Of a DNA stretch of 64,000 nucleotides, positions 25,928 to 35,213 are shown in pieces. The position numbers and the translations under genes were made by a program. This DNA is from Paracoccaceae bacterium (GTDB lineage Bacteria; Pseudomonadota; Alphaproteobacteria; Rhodobacterales; Rhodobacteraceae). Where the stretch lies: positions 248,001 through 312,000 of the forward strand of contig JASBTX010000042.1 of assembly GCA_030148225.1 (NCBI GenBank), in the 5' to 3' direction. The notes under the pieces are model-generated. The model was not told the origin of the DNA. It saw only the letters and a program-made list of their open reading frames with translations, and did no database searches. The number at the start of each line of letters is the position of its first letter. Position 1 is the first letter of the stretch.

Positions 25928-26473
25928 ATGAGCAGAAACCTGATTGCACGAATGCAGCATTTTTCCGTTGAGGTCAGTGACACGGACCGGTCCATCGCGT
26001 TTTATCGCCATGTGCTGGGCTTCAGACTGACGGAACGACACGCGGCGCATGAGGTGGCGGCGATACCGGTCGAACTGACATTCCTGCGCCTGGGCGACAC
26101 GCATCACGAACTGGTACTGGTGCATAATCCGGCCAAGACATACCGGCCGCGCCCGACCCGGCCCGAGGATGATCTGGACGGTCCGCCCTCATTTCATCAT
26201 TTCGCGCTGGAATGCGACAGCGAAGCGAACTGGCGGGCGGTTCTGGAGCGGGTCAGGGCAACCGATACGCCCATCGTGCGCGGCCCTGTCGTGCACAGCG
26301 CGTCACATCCGCGCGGCGATGGTTCGTGGGGGGAAAACGAAGCTGTCTATATCCTCGATCCCGATGGCCACAGGATCGAGATTTTCTGGGGGTTGGCCAC
26401 CATCGATCCCGACGGTGTGCATCGCGATGCGGCAGGCAGGCGGGTGCCGGGAACCGCGACAGCCGAGCTATGA
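25928..26473 (+). CDS. VOC-family (glyoxalase/extradiol dioxygenase-like) protein
   Basis: The 181-residue product is a two-module VOC protein. Likely metal ligands are His11 in MQHFSVEVSD, a His in SFHHFALEC near the middle and Glu in HRIEIFWG near residue 150. The YILDPDGHRIEIFW pattern is typical of catechol-2,3-dioxygenase-like and glyoxalase proteins. It overlaps the flavin monooxygenase gene by four bases (ATGA), so the two are translated together and may act in sequence on an aromatic substrate. No further pathway genes are nearby, so the substrate is open. Confidence 0.82.
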   Translation: MSRNLIARMQHFSVEVSDTDRSIAFYRHVLGFRLTERHAAHEVAAIPVELTFLRLGDTHHELVLVHNPAKTYRPRPTRPEDDLDGPPSFHHFALECDSEANWRAVLERVRATDTPIVRGPVVHSASHPRGDGSWGENEAVYILDPDGHRIEIFWGLATIDPDGVHRDAAGRRVPGTATAEL

Positions 26474-27894
26474 CGCCCGACACGGATGTGCTGATCGTCG
26501 GCGGTGGCCCGACGGGTCTGTTGATGGCGCATTTTCTGGGGCTGCGGGGGTTTCGCGCCATCGTCGTGGAAAAGCAGCCACAGCCCTATGATCTGCCCCG
26601 GGCCGTGCATTTCGACGGAGAGGTGATGCGCATCCTGCAGGCGGCGCGGCTGGCCGGGCGGGTCAGGCCGCAGACGCTGATCGGCAAGGGGATGCTCTTT
26701 CAGGATGCCGGGGGCAACACGCTGGTCGACTGGTCGCGGGCGCGGAAAATCGGCGCTACGGGCTGGCACGAGAGCTATCGGTTTCATCAGCCGACACTCG
26801 AAAAGAACATGCGCAACGGTTTGCGGCGGTTTGGGCGTGTTGTTTACCGGCAGGGTGTTGGCGTGACAGGGCTGAGCGATACCGGCGGGAATGTCATCGC
26901 CAGATTGTCGGACGGATCGGCGCTGACGGCGCGTTTTGCCGTGGCGGCGGATGGCGCGCAATCGTCCTGTCGGGAATTGCTGGGCATCGATCTGATTGAC
27001 CTCGGGTTCGAGGAACGCTGGCTGGTTATCGATGTTCGTCTGAAGCGTCCGCGCCCCGATCTGGGTGATTATTCCATCCAGCATTGCGACGCCAATGCCC
27101 CTGCCACCTATGTCCGCTCGACCGGGAACCGCCGCCGCTGGGAAATGCGTTTGCCCGCGGACCGCACGGGCGATCATGTGTCCGACGATGAGGTCTGGGC
27201 GGGCCTTGCCCGCTGGATCACGCCCAAGGATGCCGAGCTTGAGCGCGCGGTGATCTATACGTTCCGGTCGCGTCTGGCAGAGACATGGCAACGCGGACGC
27301 ATCTTTCTGGCGGGTGACGCGGCGCATCAGATGCCGCCATTCATGGGGCAGGGCATGTGCGCGGGCATGCGCGATGTTGCCAACCTCGAATGGAAACTGG
27401 CGCTGGTCCTTGCCGGTGGCGACCCGTCTCTCCTCCAAAGCTACGAGACCGAGCGCGCCGCCAATGCGCGCGCATTTATCGATCTGTCGGTGCGGCTGGG
27501 GCGGTTGATCAATCAGACCGCCGCAGGGGCTGTGCCCGCTGGTCGGATGAAATCGATCTGGCCCGCGCTTGGCCCGGGGCTGGGCAGACCGGGCGCGGGC
27601 GTGGGCGAGCAGGTACCGCAGGCCCTGCAGCGGGGGCCCGATGGTGTCGTGCGGTCAGACGACATATCGCCGAACGGGTTTTACCTGATGGCGCGGGATG
27701 ATACCGCGTGCGGCATTCCCGTCTGGCGCGGGGCCGAAGATTGGCTGAAGGCGCGCGGCCTCAGCGCCGTGCTGGTCCGTCCCGATGGTCATGGCCTTCT
27801 GGCGATCCCAGAGGGTGCGGCGATCATACCCGCACTTCGCCCATTTGTGCCCATGATCACGACGCTACCAGATCGCGCGTCGCAGCAGGTTTAG
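26470..27894 (+). CDS. FAD-dependent aromatic monooxygenase (MhpA/PheA family)
   Basis: The 474-residue protein is a group A flavoprotein hydroxylase. Motifs: GGGPTGLLMAHFL (FAD dinucleotide fold, about 11-23), the DG motif AVAADGAQSSCR near 160 and the GDAAHQMPPFMGQGMCAGMRD motif near 280-300, which is close to MhpA-type 3-(3-hydroxyphenyl)propionate hydroxylases. A C-terminal thioredoxin-like part is short. A longer upstream frame runs through the VOC gene; the start at 26470 overlaps the VOC stop as ATGA. The 3' end overlaps the convergent TauE-like gene by 30 bases. Confidence 0.88.
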   Translation: MTPDTDVLIVGGGPTGLLMAHFLGLRGFRAIVVEKQPQPYDLPRAVHFDGEVMRILQAARLAGRVRPQTLIGKGMLFQDAGGNTLVDWSRARKIGATGWHESYRFHQPTLEKNMRNGLRRFGRVVYRQGVGVTGLSDTGGNVIARLSDGSALTARFAVAADGAQSSCRELLGIDLIDLGFEERWLVIDVRLKRPRPDLGDYSIQHCDANAPATYVRSTGNRRRWEMRLPADRTGDHVSDDEVWAGLARWITPKDAELERAVIYTFRSRLAETWQRGRIFLAGDAAHQMPPFMGQGMCAGMRDVANLEWKLALVLAGGDPSLLQSYETERAANARAFIDLSVRLGRLINQTAAGAVPAGRMKSIWPALGPGLGRPGAGVGEQVPQALQRGPDGVVRSDDISPNGFYLMARDDTACGIPVWRGAEDWLKARGLSAVLVRPDGHGLLAIPEGAAIIPALRPFVPMITTLPDRASQQV

Positions 27895-28608
27895 ACCAAG
27901 AACAAAGAATACCCCCATCAGCACTGACCGGAACCGGTGCTGCGACATGCGCGCGCGCAGCCGCTCTCCGATGGAAAAACCCAAAAGTGTCGGCAGGATG
28001 AGCAGGCCGGAAATCACGGCGATCTCTGCGGTCAGATCGCCATTGCGCGCATAACCCAGCGTCAGGGGCAGGCTGCCCATCAGGATCAGCACGCCGGTTG
28101 CGCGCACGAACTCGTCCTTGTCGATGCGCTTTGCGGCCAGATAGATGACCATCGGTGGCGCCCAGACGGCGGTCAGCCCACCCATGATACCGGCAACAAT
28201 CCCCATCGAAATTTGCGCCGGGCGGTCCCAGTTTGCGGGCAGCGGCGGGATGGTCAGGCAGACATTCACCACGACAAAGATCACGATGGTGGTGCCCAGA
28301 AATCCGAACATCAGCCGGTCAGACGCGCTGGCGCTCAAAAGGACGGTGACACCGACGCCCAGCATCAGGATCACCATGAACCAGCCATAGCGCCGCACGG
28401 TGCGGATCGTGTGCCCCGTCCGCCAGACCTGCCAGCCATTGGAAAAGAGCATGGGAACCAGCACCGCCGCGATGGCCGCCCGCGGGTCCAGCACAAGGGT
28501 CGACAATCCGATGGCGGTTGTGGGCAGCCCGACGCCGACCGTGCCCTTGACGGTGCCCGCAACCACATAAATCAGCGCAATGGCGATCAGGGTTGCCGGA
28601 TCATCCAT
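27865..28608 (-). CDS. TauE/SafE-family membrane permease
   Basis: The 247-residue protein has about seven to eight hydrophobic segments. The first repeat motif, VVAGTVKGTVGVGLPTTAIG (about 15-34), and its second-half counterpart VAGIMGGLTAVWAPPMVIYL mark the TauE/SafE (DUF81) family of anion exporters, which move sulfite, sulfoacetate and related organic anions. It is the last gene of a minus-strand group after a DoxX-like and a DMT gene. Substrate unknown. Confidence 0.88.
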   Translation of the reverse strand: MDDPATLIAIALIYVVAGTVKGTVGVGLPTTAIGLSTLVLDPRAAIAAVLVPMLFSNGWQVWRTGHTIRTVRRYGWFMVILMLGVGVTVLLSASASDRLMFGFLGTTIVIFVVVNVCLTIPPLPANWDRPAQISMGIVAGIMGGLTAVWAPPMVIYLAAKRIDKDEFVRATGVLILMGSLPLTLGYARNGDLTAEIAVISGLLILPTLLGFSIGERLRARMSQHRFRSVLMGVFFVLGLNLLRRAIW

Positions 28609-28637
28609 GCCCGGCCTGCTTTGGCTGGGATGCCCGG

Positions 28638-29015
28638 TCAGTCACGTCCGGCACGCCGCCATTCCCGGAAAAAGAGAAGCCCCGCCAGAAGCATCGGCAC
28701 CAGCGAAATCAGCGCGAATGTCACCTGACCTAGTGTCAGCAACAGTACGACCGATCCGGCGAAGGTGAACAGTAAAATGGCCAGCCCCAGCGCCCGATAG
28801 GCCGGAAACCATGCAAAAACACCACCCAGGATCTGCGCGGCGCCGAATCCGCGAATGATCGGTTCAGACAGGCCCAGCAACGCGCCGAAATCGGCCTCAT
28901 TCGGCAGATAGGCCAGTTTGGGCAGACCGGCCGCGATACCCATCAGGATGATGAGGATGAGGGAGAAGCGCAGGAACATGGCCATGATTGAGGATGGCGC
29001 GGGACGCCGTGTCAA
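28638..29015 (-). CDS. DoxX-like small membrane protein
   Basis: The 125-residue protein has four membrane segments (about 12-28, 50-66, 72-90, 95-112) with the short FGAAQILGGVF motif typical of DoxX-like proteins. The start is uncertain: a TTG at 29015 overlaps the upstream stop as TTGA and has an AGGG 7 bases away, while ATGs at 28985 and 28979 give a cleaner membrane N-terminus but no ribosome site. Function unknown for this subgroup. Confidence 0.75.
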   Translation of the reverse strand: MTRRPAPSSIMAMFLRFSLILIILMGIAAGLPKLAYLPNEADFGALLGLSEPIIRGFGAAQILGGVFAWFPAYRALGLAILLFTFAGSVVLLLTLGQVTFALISLVPMLLAGLLFFREWRRAGRD

Positions 29016-29875
29016 GCCTGTGCCCTGAGGCGGGGCACAACCTCGCTCAGGGCGGCGGAGATGATCAGGACAGCGCCGATGATCTGAAGCAGGCCGAAGG
29101 GTTCATCCAGAAAGAGCGCGCCGGTGATGACCCCTGACAGGATCTCGGCCGTCAGCAGAAAGCTCAGCACCGCCGGGGCCAGACGTTGCGCACTCCAGAG
29201 CGTCATGATCGAGACAGGCACCACGTATAGCGCGCCAAAGGCCAGTCCGATCAACAGCCCGTTGGTGTAATTGCCCTGTGGCGCGATGGCAGGGCCGAAG
29301 AGCGCAAATATGAGCCCGATCCCGCAGCCCGCCGCAACCGCACTGAATGTTAGTGAAACGCTGCTGGTGCGGTCACCGGTAAAAACAAATGCCGCACCGC
29401 TGGCCCATGCCATCCCCGACAAAAGCGCCAGCAGATCGCCAAATGACAGCCCCGACACCGAGAGATCGGCCCCCAGCACCAGATAGGCCCCCAAAAGCGA
29501 GGCGATCAGCGCGAAACTCACGCTCATGGTCCAGCGATGGCCCAGAAACGCCCATTCGATCAGCTTGCTCCATGTCGGTGCAAGATAGAAAAGCAGGATC
29601 ACACGGACCACGTCGGAATAGTTGATCGCGGTCGAATAGGTGCCCATGGCCACCCCGGCCAGCATGGCCCCGATAAGCGAGCGCCGACCGATGCGAAAGG
29701 GAACGCGCCAAAGCGCCATCACCAAAAGGACAGTTACGACCGCGCCACCATTCAAAAGCACCCCACCCCAGGCACCGGCAAAGCCCAGGCTGTCGAGCAG
29801 CCGGATGGGTATCCACCAGATTCCCCAAAGCGCCGCAGCGACAAAGGCGATAAGTGCGGGTGCCATCAGGGGCAT
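29012..29875 (-). CDS. DMT-superfamily (EamA) transporter
   Basis: The 287-residue protein shows ten hydrophobic segments in two repeats of five, as in EamA/RhaT-type drug/metabolite transporters. Repeat 1 holds AALWGIWWIPIRLLD and GTYSTAINYSDVVRVILLFYLAP; repeat 2 holds LLSGMAWASGAAFVF and a conserved ILSGVITGALFLDEPFG loop. It starts 18 bases beyond the ProW-like stop. Probably an exporter of a small metabolite; substrate unknown. Confidence 0.85.
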   Translation of the reverse strand: MPLMAPALIAFVAAALWGIWWIPIRLLDSLGFAGAWGGVLLNGGAVVTVLLVMALWRVPFRIGRRSLIGAMLAGVAMGTYSTAINYSDVVRVILLFYLAPTWSKLIEWAFLGHRWTMSVSFALIASLLGAYLVLGADLSVSGLSFGDLLALLSGMAWASGAAFVFTGDRTSSVSLTFSAVAAGCGIGLIFALFGPAIAPQGNYTNGLLIGLAFGALYVVPVSIMTLWSAQRLAPAVLSFLLTAEILSGVITGALFLDEPFGLLQIIGAVLIISAALSEVVPRLRAQA

Positions 29876-29893
29876 ATTGCGCGCCTCACCCCG

Positions 29894-31966
29894 TCAGAGC
29901 CCCAGCGCCTTGCGGCGTTCCTCGGCAAAACCCTGCACCAGCCGGTCGGCCACCAGCGCCAGAATGGCCATGGCCGCGCCCGAGGATACGCCCAGCCCGA
30001 CATCGGCCTGTCCCAGCGCCAGATAGATCGACTGGCCCAGCCCCGTCGTGCCGATCAGCGCGGCGATGACAAGCATGGCAAAGGCATAAAGGATGGTCTG
30101 GTTCAGACCCAAAAGGATCGTTGGCGCCGCATAAGGCGCGCGCACGTCGCGCATGATCTGCCATTCGGTTGCGCCCGATGATGTCGCCGCCTCGATCAGC
30201 TCATCAGGCGTGGTGACCAGACCGTGGCGGGTATAGCGGATCATCGGTACGATGGCATAGGCACATATGGCCAGAAAGGCCGAGAACTCACCGATCTGAA
30301 AGAACATCAGCACCGGGATGAGAAAAACGAAAAGGGGGATGGTCTGAAGCATGTCGCTGATCGGGCGCATGATCTTCCAGGCAAGGGGGCTGACAGCGCA
30401 AAGAAGACCGATTGCGCCACCGACCACAGCACAGGCAAAGACCGCCGCACCAGAGAGATAAAGCGATAAAAGCGCCCGTTCCCAGAGGCCCGAGATCAGG
30501 ATCGTCGACAAAAGTAGAACGGATATCACCGCCAGCCGCCAGCCGCTTGCCACCCAGCCAAGTGCCGCCACCGCAATCAGCACGAAGGGCCATGGCATCT
30601 GCGCGACCCCCGTTTCCAGAATACCGGCCCCGATCAGCACCACCAGCCCGCCGACGACATTACCGCGCAGCGCCATCACCGCACCGATCAGCGCGGCGGC
30701 GGCAAAGAGCCCGGCACTCATCGCCGGGGTCCAGGAAAACCCCCATGTAAAGGGCAACACCGCCTCGTCCAGCCCGATCCTGAGCGGCAGGAGACCATAG
30801 AACATCGCACCGTTCTTGATCGTGTTCAGCGCCGCACCATTGGCGGCGGTGAAATCGCCCAGGCTGCTGTCAACGCTGTCGGCCACCGGATCCAGCAGCG
30901 TCAGCGTTGCCGGATCGGGAAGAAAGCCCAGAGAGAGCGCCGTGACGATGACGGTTGCGCCCAGAATGCCATAGGTCACGCGCGCGTCGAAACGCCGACG
31001 GTCCGTGGCCAGCGTCGCGCTCATCCGGTCGATCACGACGGCAAAAACCACGATAACAAGGCCAGCCAGCAGTGCCTGACCGAACTGCGCCTTGCGCATG
31101 GTCAACAGAACCTCCCAGCCGATATCGTTGAACCCGCCGATCACCGCCGCGATGATCACCATGCTGAGTGCGGCCATCAGGCATTGGTTTACGCCCACCA
31201 TGATCTGAAGCCGGGCGGTCGGTATCTCGACCAGAAACAGCTGTTGCAGCCGGTTGCCACCGCTCATCATCGCGGCTTCCTTAATTTCAGGCTCGACCCG
31301 CTCCAGCCCCAGAATGACGTTACGTGCCATCGGCGGCGCAGCATAGATCGCCGAGGCGATCAGTCCGACCACCGGCCCAAAACCAAAGAGCAGCAACAGC
31401 GGCGTGAGATAGGCGAATGTCGGAACGGTCTGCATGATGTCCAGAACGGCCTGAACCGCCGATTTCACGCGCGGCACCTCGTTGGCCAGAATACCGATGG
31501 CCCCGCCGGTCAGCACCGCCAGCGGCACCGAAACCGCCACCAGCGCCAGCGTATTCATACTCTCGACCCAATAGCCCGAGGCCAGAACAAATATCAGCCC
31601 CAGAAACCCGAGCGCCGCCATGGACGCGCCGCCCAGATACCAGCCAAGCGCCGTCACCACCCCGATCACCAGCGGCCAGGGCGTCGAGACCAGCGCGAAA
31701 TTCGCCCAAGTCATCGGAAACTCCATGAGCCATGAAAACCAGCGTGCGGCGGGTTTGATCAGGTTCAGCACAAGGCCAAGCCCGGTATCGACCCATTGCG
31801 TTGCCGGCAAAGTCCATGCATCGGGCCAGATGGTGATCCACGGCAGATAGGGCGCAAGCAGCAGCGTCACCGCCCCCGCAATCAGCGTAATCAGCGCCGC
31901 GCGCGTGCCCGGTGTCAGCCTGCCCACCCACGGGGCCGTGACCGGGGCAGGCTCGGCGATGCTCAT
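29894..31966 (-). CDS. ProW-type ABC permease, two permease domains fused
   Basis: The 690-residue protein carries two tandem ABC permease domains in place of one. Domain 1 (about 120-310) has the EAA-like loop EPEIKEAAMMSGGNRLQQLFLVEIP; domain 2 (about 510-680) has PDELIEAATSSGATEWQIMRDVRAP. Both match the ProW/OpuAB quaternary amine transporters. The standard permease is about 300-350 residues, so this is a fused form, likely giving a pore from one chain. Start overlaps the ATPase gene stop as ATGA. Confidence 0.88.
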   Translation of the reverse strand: MSIAEPAPVTAPWVGRLTPGTRAALITLIAGAVTLLLAPYLPWITIWPDAWTLPATQWVDTGLGLVLNLIKPAARWFSWLMEFPMTWANFALVSTPWPLVIGVVTALGWYLGGASMAALGFLGLIFVLASGYWVESMNTLALVAVSVPLAVLTGGAIGILANEVPRVKSAVQAVLDIMQTVPTFAYLTPLLLLFGFGPVVGLIASAIYAAPPMARNVILGLERVEPEIKEAAMMSGGNRLQQLFLVEIPTARLQIMVGVNQCLMAALSMVIIAAVIGGFNDIGWEVLLTMRKAQFGQALLAGLVIVVFAVVIDRMSATLATDRRRFDARVTYGILGATVIVTALSLGFLPDPATLTLLDPVADSVDSSLGDFTAANGAALNTIKNGAMFYGLLPLRIGLDEAVLPFTWGFSWTPAMSAGLFAAAALIGAVMALRGNVVGGLVVLIGAGILETGVAQMPWPFVLIAVAALGWVASGWRLAVISVLLLSTILISGLWERALLSLYLSGAAVFACAVVGGAIGLLCAVSPLAWKIMRPISDMLQTIPLFVFLIPVLMFFQIGEFSAFLAICAYAIVPMIRYTRHGLVTTPDELIEAATSSGATEWQIMRDVRAPYAAPTILLGLNQTILYAFAMLVIAALIGTTGLGQSIYLALGQADVGLGVSSGAAMAILALVADRLVQGFAEERRKALGL

Positions 31967-33021
31967 TTCGTTTCGACCTGCAGCGCGGCAACCAGATCGG
32001 CAGGATGCACGATACCTGTCAGTACACCGTTTTCATCATGCACCGGAACGGGTTCATAGCATTGCATACATGCCGCCAGCGCCGCGTCCAGCGTCATGCC
32101 CGGGCGCAATCCCGGATCGTCGGGCATATTGTCGGGTTTCTGATCCAGTGGCCGCATGACGGAATCGACACAGGCATGCTGACCCTTGGCCACATCCCGC
32201 GAAAACTCGCGCACATAATCATCCGCCGGGTTCAGCACGATCTCTGCGGGTGTCCCGATCTGGACGATCTTGCCATCGCGCATTATGGCGATGCGATCGG
32301 CCAGTTTCAGCGCTTCGGTGATGTCATGGGTGATAAAGACGATCGATTTTTTCAGCGTCGCCTGAATGTTCAGAAATTCGTCCTGCAACTGTCGGCGGAT
32401 CAGCGGATCCAGCGCCGAAAACGGCTCGTCCAGAAACCAGATATCGGGGTTCACGGCAAGGCTGCGCGCGATGCCGACGCGCTGACGCTGCCCACCCGAC
32501 AACTCGCGCGGAAAGGCATCCTCGCGCCCCTCAAGCCCGACAAGCGAGATGACTTCCATCGCCCGCTGTCGCCGTTCCTTGCGGCTGACGCCCTGCACCT
32601 TGAGCGGAAAGCCGACATTGTCGGCCACGCTCATATGCGGAAACAGGCCGAAATGCTGAAACACCATGCCCAGCTTTTTCCGGCGCAGTTCGATCAGGCG
32701 CTTCTTGCTGGCGCTGACGATATCTTCGCCCTCGATCCGGATTTCGCCGCTCGTTGCCCCAAGCAGGTGCGAGATACATCGGATCAGTGTCGACTTGCCC
32801 GAGCCCGACAGCCCCATGATCACAAACAACTCGCCCGGCATAACCTCGAAATTGGCGTCGCGGACGGCGGGAATATATCCCTTTTCCTTCAGGTTACCGG
32901 CGGCGACATCGGGGTCGCCGCCGGCCTGTTCCATGGCAGCCGATAGCTGGCTTTCGGCATCAGGGCCGAAAACCTGCCACAGATTGCGGCATTCGATTGC
33001 CGCCGGTGCCGGTGTCGCCAT
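31963..33021 (-). CDS. ProV-type ABC ATPase with CBS domain (glycine betaine/proline betaine)
   Basis: The 352-residue ATPase has Walker A GLSGSGKST (about 69-77), signature LSGGQRQRVGIARSL, Walker B IWFLDEPFS and H-loop FITHDITEA. The C-terminal ~70 residues (ending PVHDENGVLTGIVHPADLVAAL) form a CBS module, as in ProV/OpuAA where it senses ionic strength. The N-terminal ~60 residues before Walker A are also ProV-like. It sits between the binding protein and permease genes. Confidence 0.9.
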   Translation of the reverse strand: MATPAPAAIECRNLWQVFGPDAESQLSAAMEQAGGDPDVAAGNLKEKGYIPAVRDANFEVMPGELFVIMGLSGSGKSTLIRCISHLLGATSGEIRIEGEDIVSASKKRLIELRRKKLGMVFQHFGLFPHMSVADNVGFPLKVQGVSRKERRQRAMEVISLVGLEGREDAFPRELSGGQRQRVGIARSLAVNPDIWFLDEPFSALDPLIRRQLQDEFLNIQATLKKSIVFITHDITEALKLADRIAIMRDGKIVQIGTPAEIVLNPADDYVREFSRDVAKGQHACVDSVMRPLDQKPDNMPDDPGLRPGMTLDAALAACMQCYEPVPVHDENGVLTGIVHPADLVAALQVETK

Positions 33022-33030
33022 GCGACGAAC

Positions 33031-33981
33031 TCAGTGCAGCGCTTCGTCGACGACAGGGCGCCACTTGGCTTCGTTCGCAGCCATCCAGTCGGCAACCACC
33101 TCTTCGACCGAACCGCCGTCAACGTCGATCGCACCCATCATGGGCTGCTGGTCCGCAACGCTCAGCTGATAGTTCGACAGGATCTCATGCGCAGCAGGCC
33201 ATTTGTCGGCCATGCCCGACCAACCCGCCTTGAAGATGCGCGATGGTGCGAAATCACAGTCATTGACTGCGTTAGGGTTCGGGCCCCAGGCCGGATCATT
33301 GAAACAGGCATCCTCACCCACCGGCAGGTCAACGAACTGCACGTCATAGGCCGACATCGCCCAATGCGGCTGCCAGAACGTGATCAGAAGCGGCGACTTG
33401 CGCTCGGTCGAGGCCCGAAGCTCGGCGATCAGGGCACCTTCGGAACCGGCGGGCACTGCCTTGAACGGCAGGTCAAGCCCTGTCATGCGATCCGCACCCG
33501 GTGTGCCCCAGTCGGCGGGATAATCCACAAGCCGGCCCGAGGGGATGGTCTCTGCGGTGGCAAATTGCTGCGCACAGTCGCGCAGCGCCTCCCATGCCGG
33601 CAATCCGGGGCAGATATCGGCGACATGTGCCGGGTAGGCGATACCTTCCTTGGCATCCAGACCCAGATCGCCCAGCTCTTCCACGCCACCGGCGGCGACC
33701 TTCTTGGCATAGTCGTCAGACACGTTCGACGACCAGATCTCCAGCGCCGCGTGCAACTCGCCATCCTCCATCGCCTGATACATGTTCATGTAGCCCGCAG
33801 TGACATATTCGACCTTGTAACCGGCCGCCTCGAGCATCTGGCCCGCGACATGCGTGGTGACATGCTGACCGGTCCATTCGTTGATCGCCAGGCGAATGGG
33901 CTCGTCCACCGCGCCCAGTTCCGTGGCACCAACCGCGCCGGCCATCGCCGTCAGGGCAATCCCCAATCCGAGTGATTTCAT
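33031..33981 (-). CDS. OpuAC/ProX-type quaternary-amine binding protein
   Basis: The 316-residue protein has a signal peptide (MKSLGLGIALTAMAGAVGA) and an OpuAC-type fold: IRLAINEWTGQHVTTHVAG at the mature start, AGYMNMYQAMEDGELHAALEIW, and FWQPHWAMSAYDVQFVDLP. The many Trp/Tyr residues fit an aromatic cage for a methylated onium such as glycine betaine, choline or DMSP. First gene of the binding-protein/ATPase/permease operon and divergent from the MetE-like gene. Which onium is bound cannot be told. Confidence 0.88.
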   Translation of the reverse strand: MKSLGLGIALTAMAGAVGATELGAVDEPIRLAINEWTGQHVTTHVAGQMLEAAGYKVEYVTAGYMNMYQAMEDGELHAALEIWSSNVSDDYAKKVAAGGVEELGDLGLDAKEGIAYPAHVADICPGLPAWEALRDCAQQFATAETIPSGRLVDYPADWGTPGADRMTGLDLPFKAVPAGSEGALIAELRASTERKSPLLITFWQPHWAMSAYDVQFVDLPVGEDACFNDPAWGPNPNAVNDCDFAPSRIFKAGWSGMADKWPAAHEILSNYQLSVADQQPMMGAIDVDGGSVEEVVADWMAANEAKWRPVVDEALH

Positions 33982-34148
33982 CTCTTCTCTCCCTTGCTGA
34001 TTCCGTTTTCCGGGTTTTCTCTGTCGTCACTATCTTGCTTTTTCTTCCCGTTGTCACGCGGTCTGATCACGGGTTCTGCCGTGACCGAATGTGCTGGACG
34101 CGGGGCCGGATTCCGCGCCAGATGGCGTCATGACGAAAGGTGACAGGC

Positions 34149-35198
34149 ATGACGCTCACGACCACTTGCATCGGCGCATTCCCCAAACCCGGCTATGTGC
34201 CCATATCCGACTGGTTCCAGACCGGACATGAACAGGAAGATTATACCGAGAATGTCATGCGCGGCTGGGAACGTGGCCAGACACCAGAGGCCACTGCCCT
34301 GCTGGATCGCGCCACGGCCGAGGTCGTGGCTGATCAGATCGCCTGCGGTATCGATCTGCCAACCGACGGAGAGGTCCGGCGCGAAAACTATGTGCATTAC
34401 CAGTGTCGGCATTTCGAGGGGTTCGACTTTGTCAACCTGACACCGCGCCTTGTGCGTAACGGTGCCTATACCAGCCACCTGCCCAGCATCCGCGGCCCTG
34501 TCCGCGCCCGTGGCGACAGTGTTCTTGTGCGTGACTGGCAGGTGGCCGAGCGCGCCGCTGGCCGGCCGGTCAAGATCACGCTGCCCGGCCCGATGACGAT
34601 CACCGATACCACCGCCAACCTGCATTATGACGATCCCGCCGAACTCGCGCATGATCTGGCGCGGGCCCTGAATACCGAGGTGCTGGCGCTTGCACGCGCA
34701 GGCTGTCGGCATATCCAGATCGATGAGCCCGTCTTCGCCCGCAAACCCGATCAGGCGCTGGCCTTTGGCATCGATGCGCTAAGCCGCTGCTTTGACGGCG
34801 TCCCGCCAGAGGTAACCCGGGTGATGCATATGTGCTGCGGCTATCCCGCGCGGCTGGATGACACGGATTATCCCAAGGCCGATCCCGAAAGCTATCTGCG
34901 CATCGCCGAGGCGGTTGATGGCATCGTGGACGAGATTTCGCTCGAGGATGCGCATCGCCACAATCCAGACCGGCTCTTTCCGCTCTTTACCCGTTCGCGG
35001 CTGATCATCGGCTTTGTCACCATCGCCTCCAGCCGGGTTGAAACCGTTGACGAAATTCGTGCCCGGATCGATGAGGTCGCCCGCCATGTCCCGCCCGAAC
35101 GGCTGATCGCCGCCCCCGATTGCGGCCTCGGCTTTCTCGGGCGCGACCTTGCCATGCAAAAACTCACCCATTTGTGCCGCGCAGCCCATTCCTTCTGA
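34149..35198 (+). CDS. Core MetE-like (cobalamin-independent methionine synthase C-terminal domain) methyltransferase
   Basis: The 349-residue protein corresponds to the C-terminal catalytic barrel of MetE without the N-terminal half. All zinc ligands of MetE are found: His227 and Cys229 in MHMCCGYP, Glu266 in DEISLED and Cys325 in PDCGLGFL. The DLPTDGEVRREN and HIQIDEPVFARKP motifs shape the methyl-acceptor site. Such single-domain proteins often use another methyl donor than polyglutamyl-methyl-THF, for example methylcobalamin or methylated onium compounds. The betaine-type importer on the opposite strand, 167 bases away, makes a methyl-onium donor plausible. ATG 34149 after AAAGGTGACAGGC is preferred to the GTG three codons earlier. 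Confidence 0.8.
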   Translation: MTLTTTCIGAFPKPGYVPISDWFQTGHEQEDYTENVMRGWERGQTPEATALLDRATAEVVADQIACGIDLPTDGEVRRENYVHYQCRHFEGFDFVNLTPRLVRNGAYTSHLPSIRGPVRARGDSVLVRDWQVAERAAGRPVKITLPGPMTITDTTANLHYDDPAELAHDLARALNTEVLALARAGCRHIQIDEPVFARKPDQALAFGIDALSRCFDGVPPEVTRVMHMCCGYPARLDDTDYPKADPESYLRIAEAVDGIVDEISLEDAHRHNPDRLFPLFTRSRLIIGFVTIASSRVETVDEIRARIDEVARHVPPERLIAAPDCGLGFLGRDLAMQKLTHLCRAAHSF

Positions 35199-35213
35199 CG
35201 AGGTAACACCGCC

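Noticed and set aside
32005..32946. 313-residue plus-strand frame opposite the ProV-type gene
   Set aside because: Antisense shadow of a well-conserved ATPase with no own ribosome site or family.
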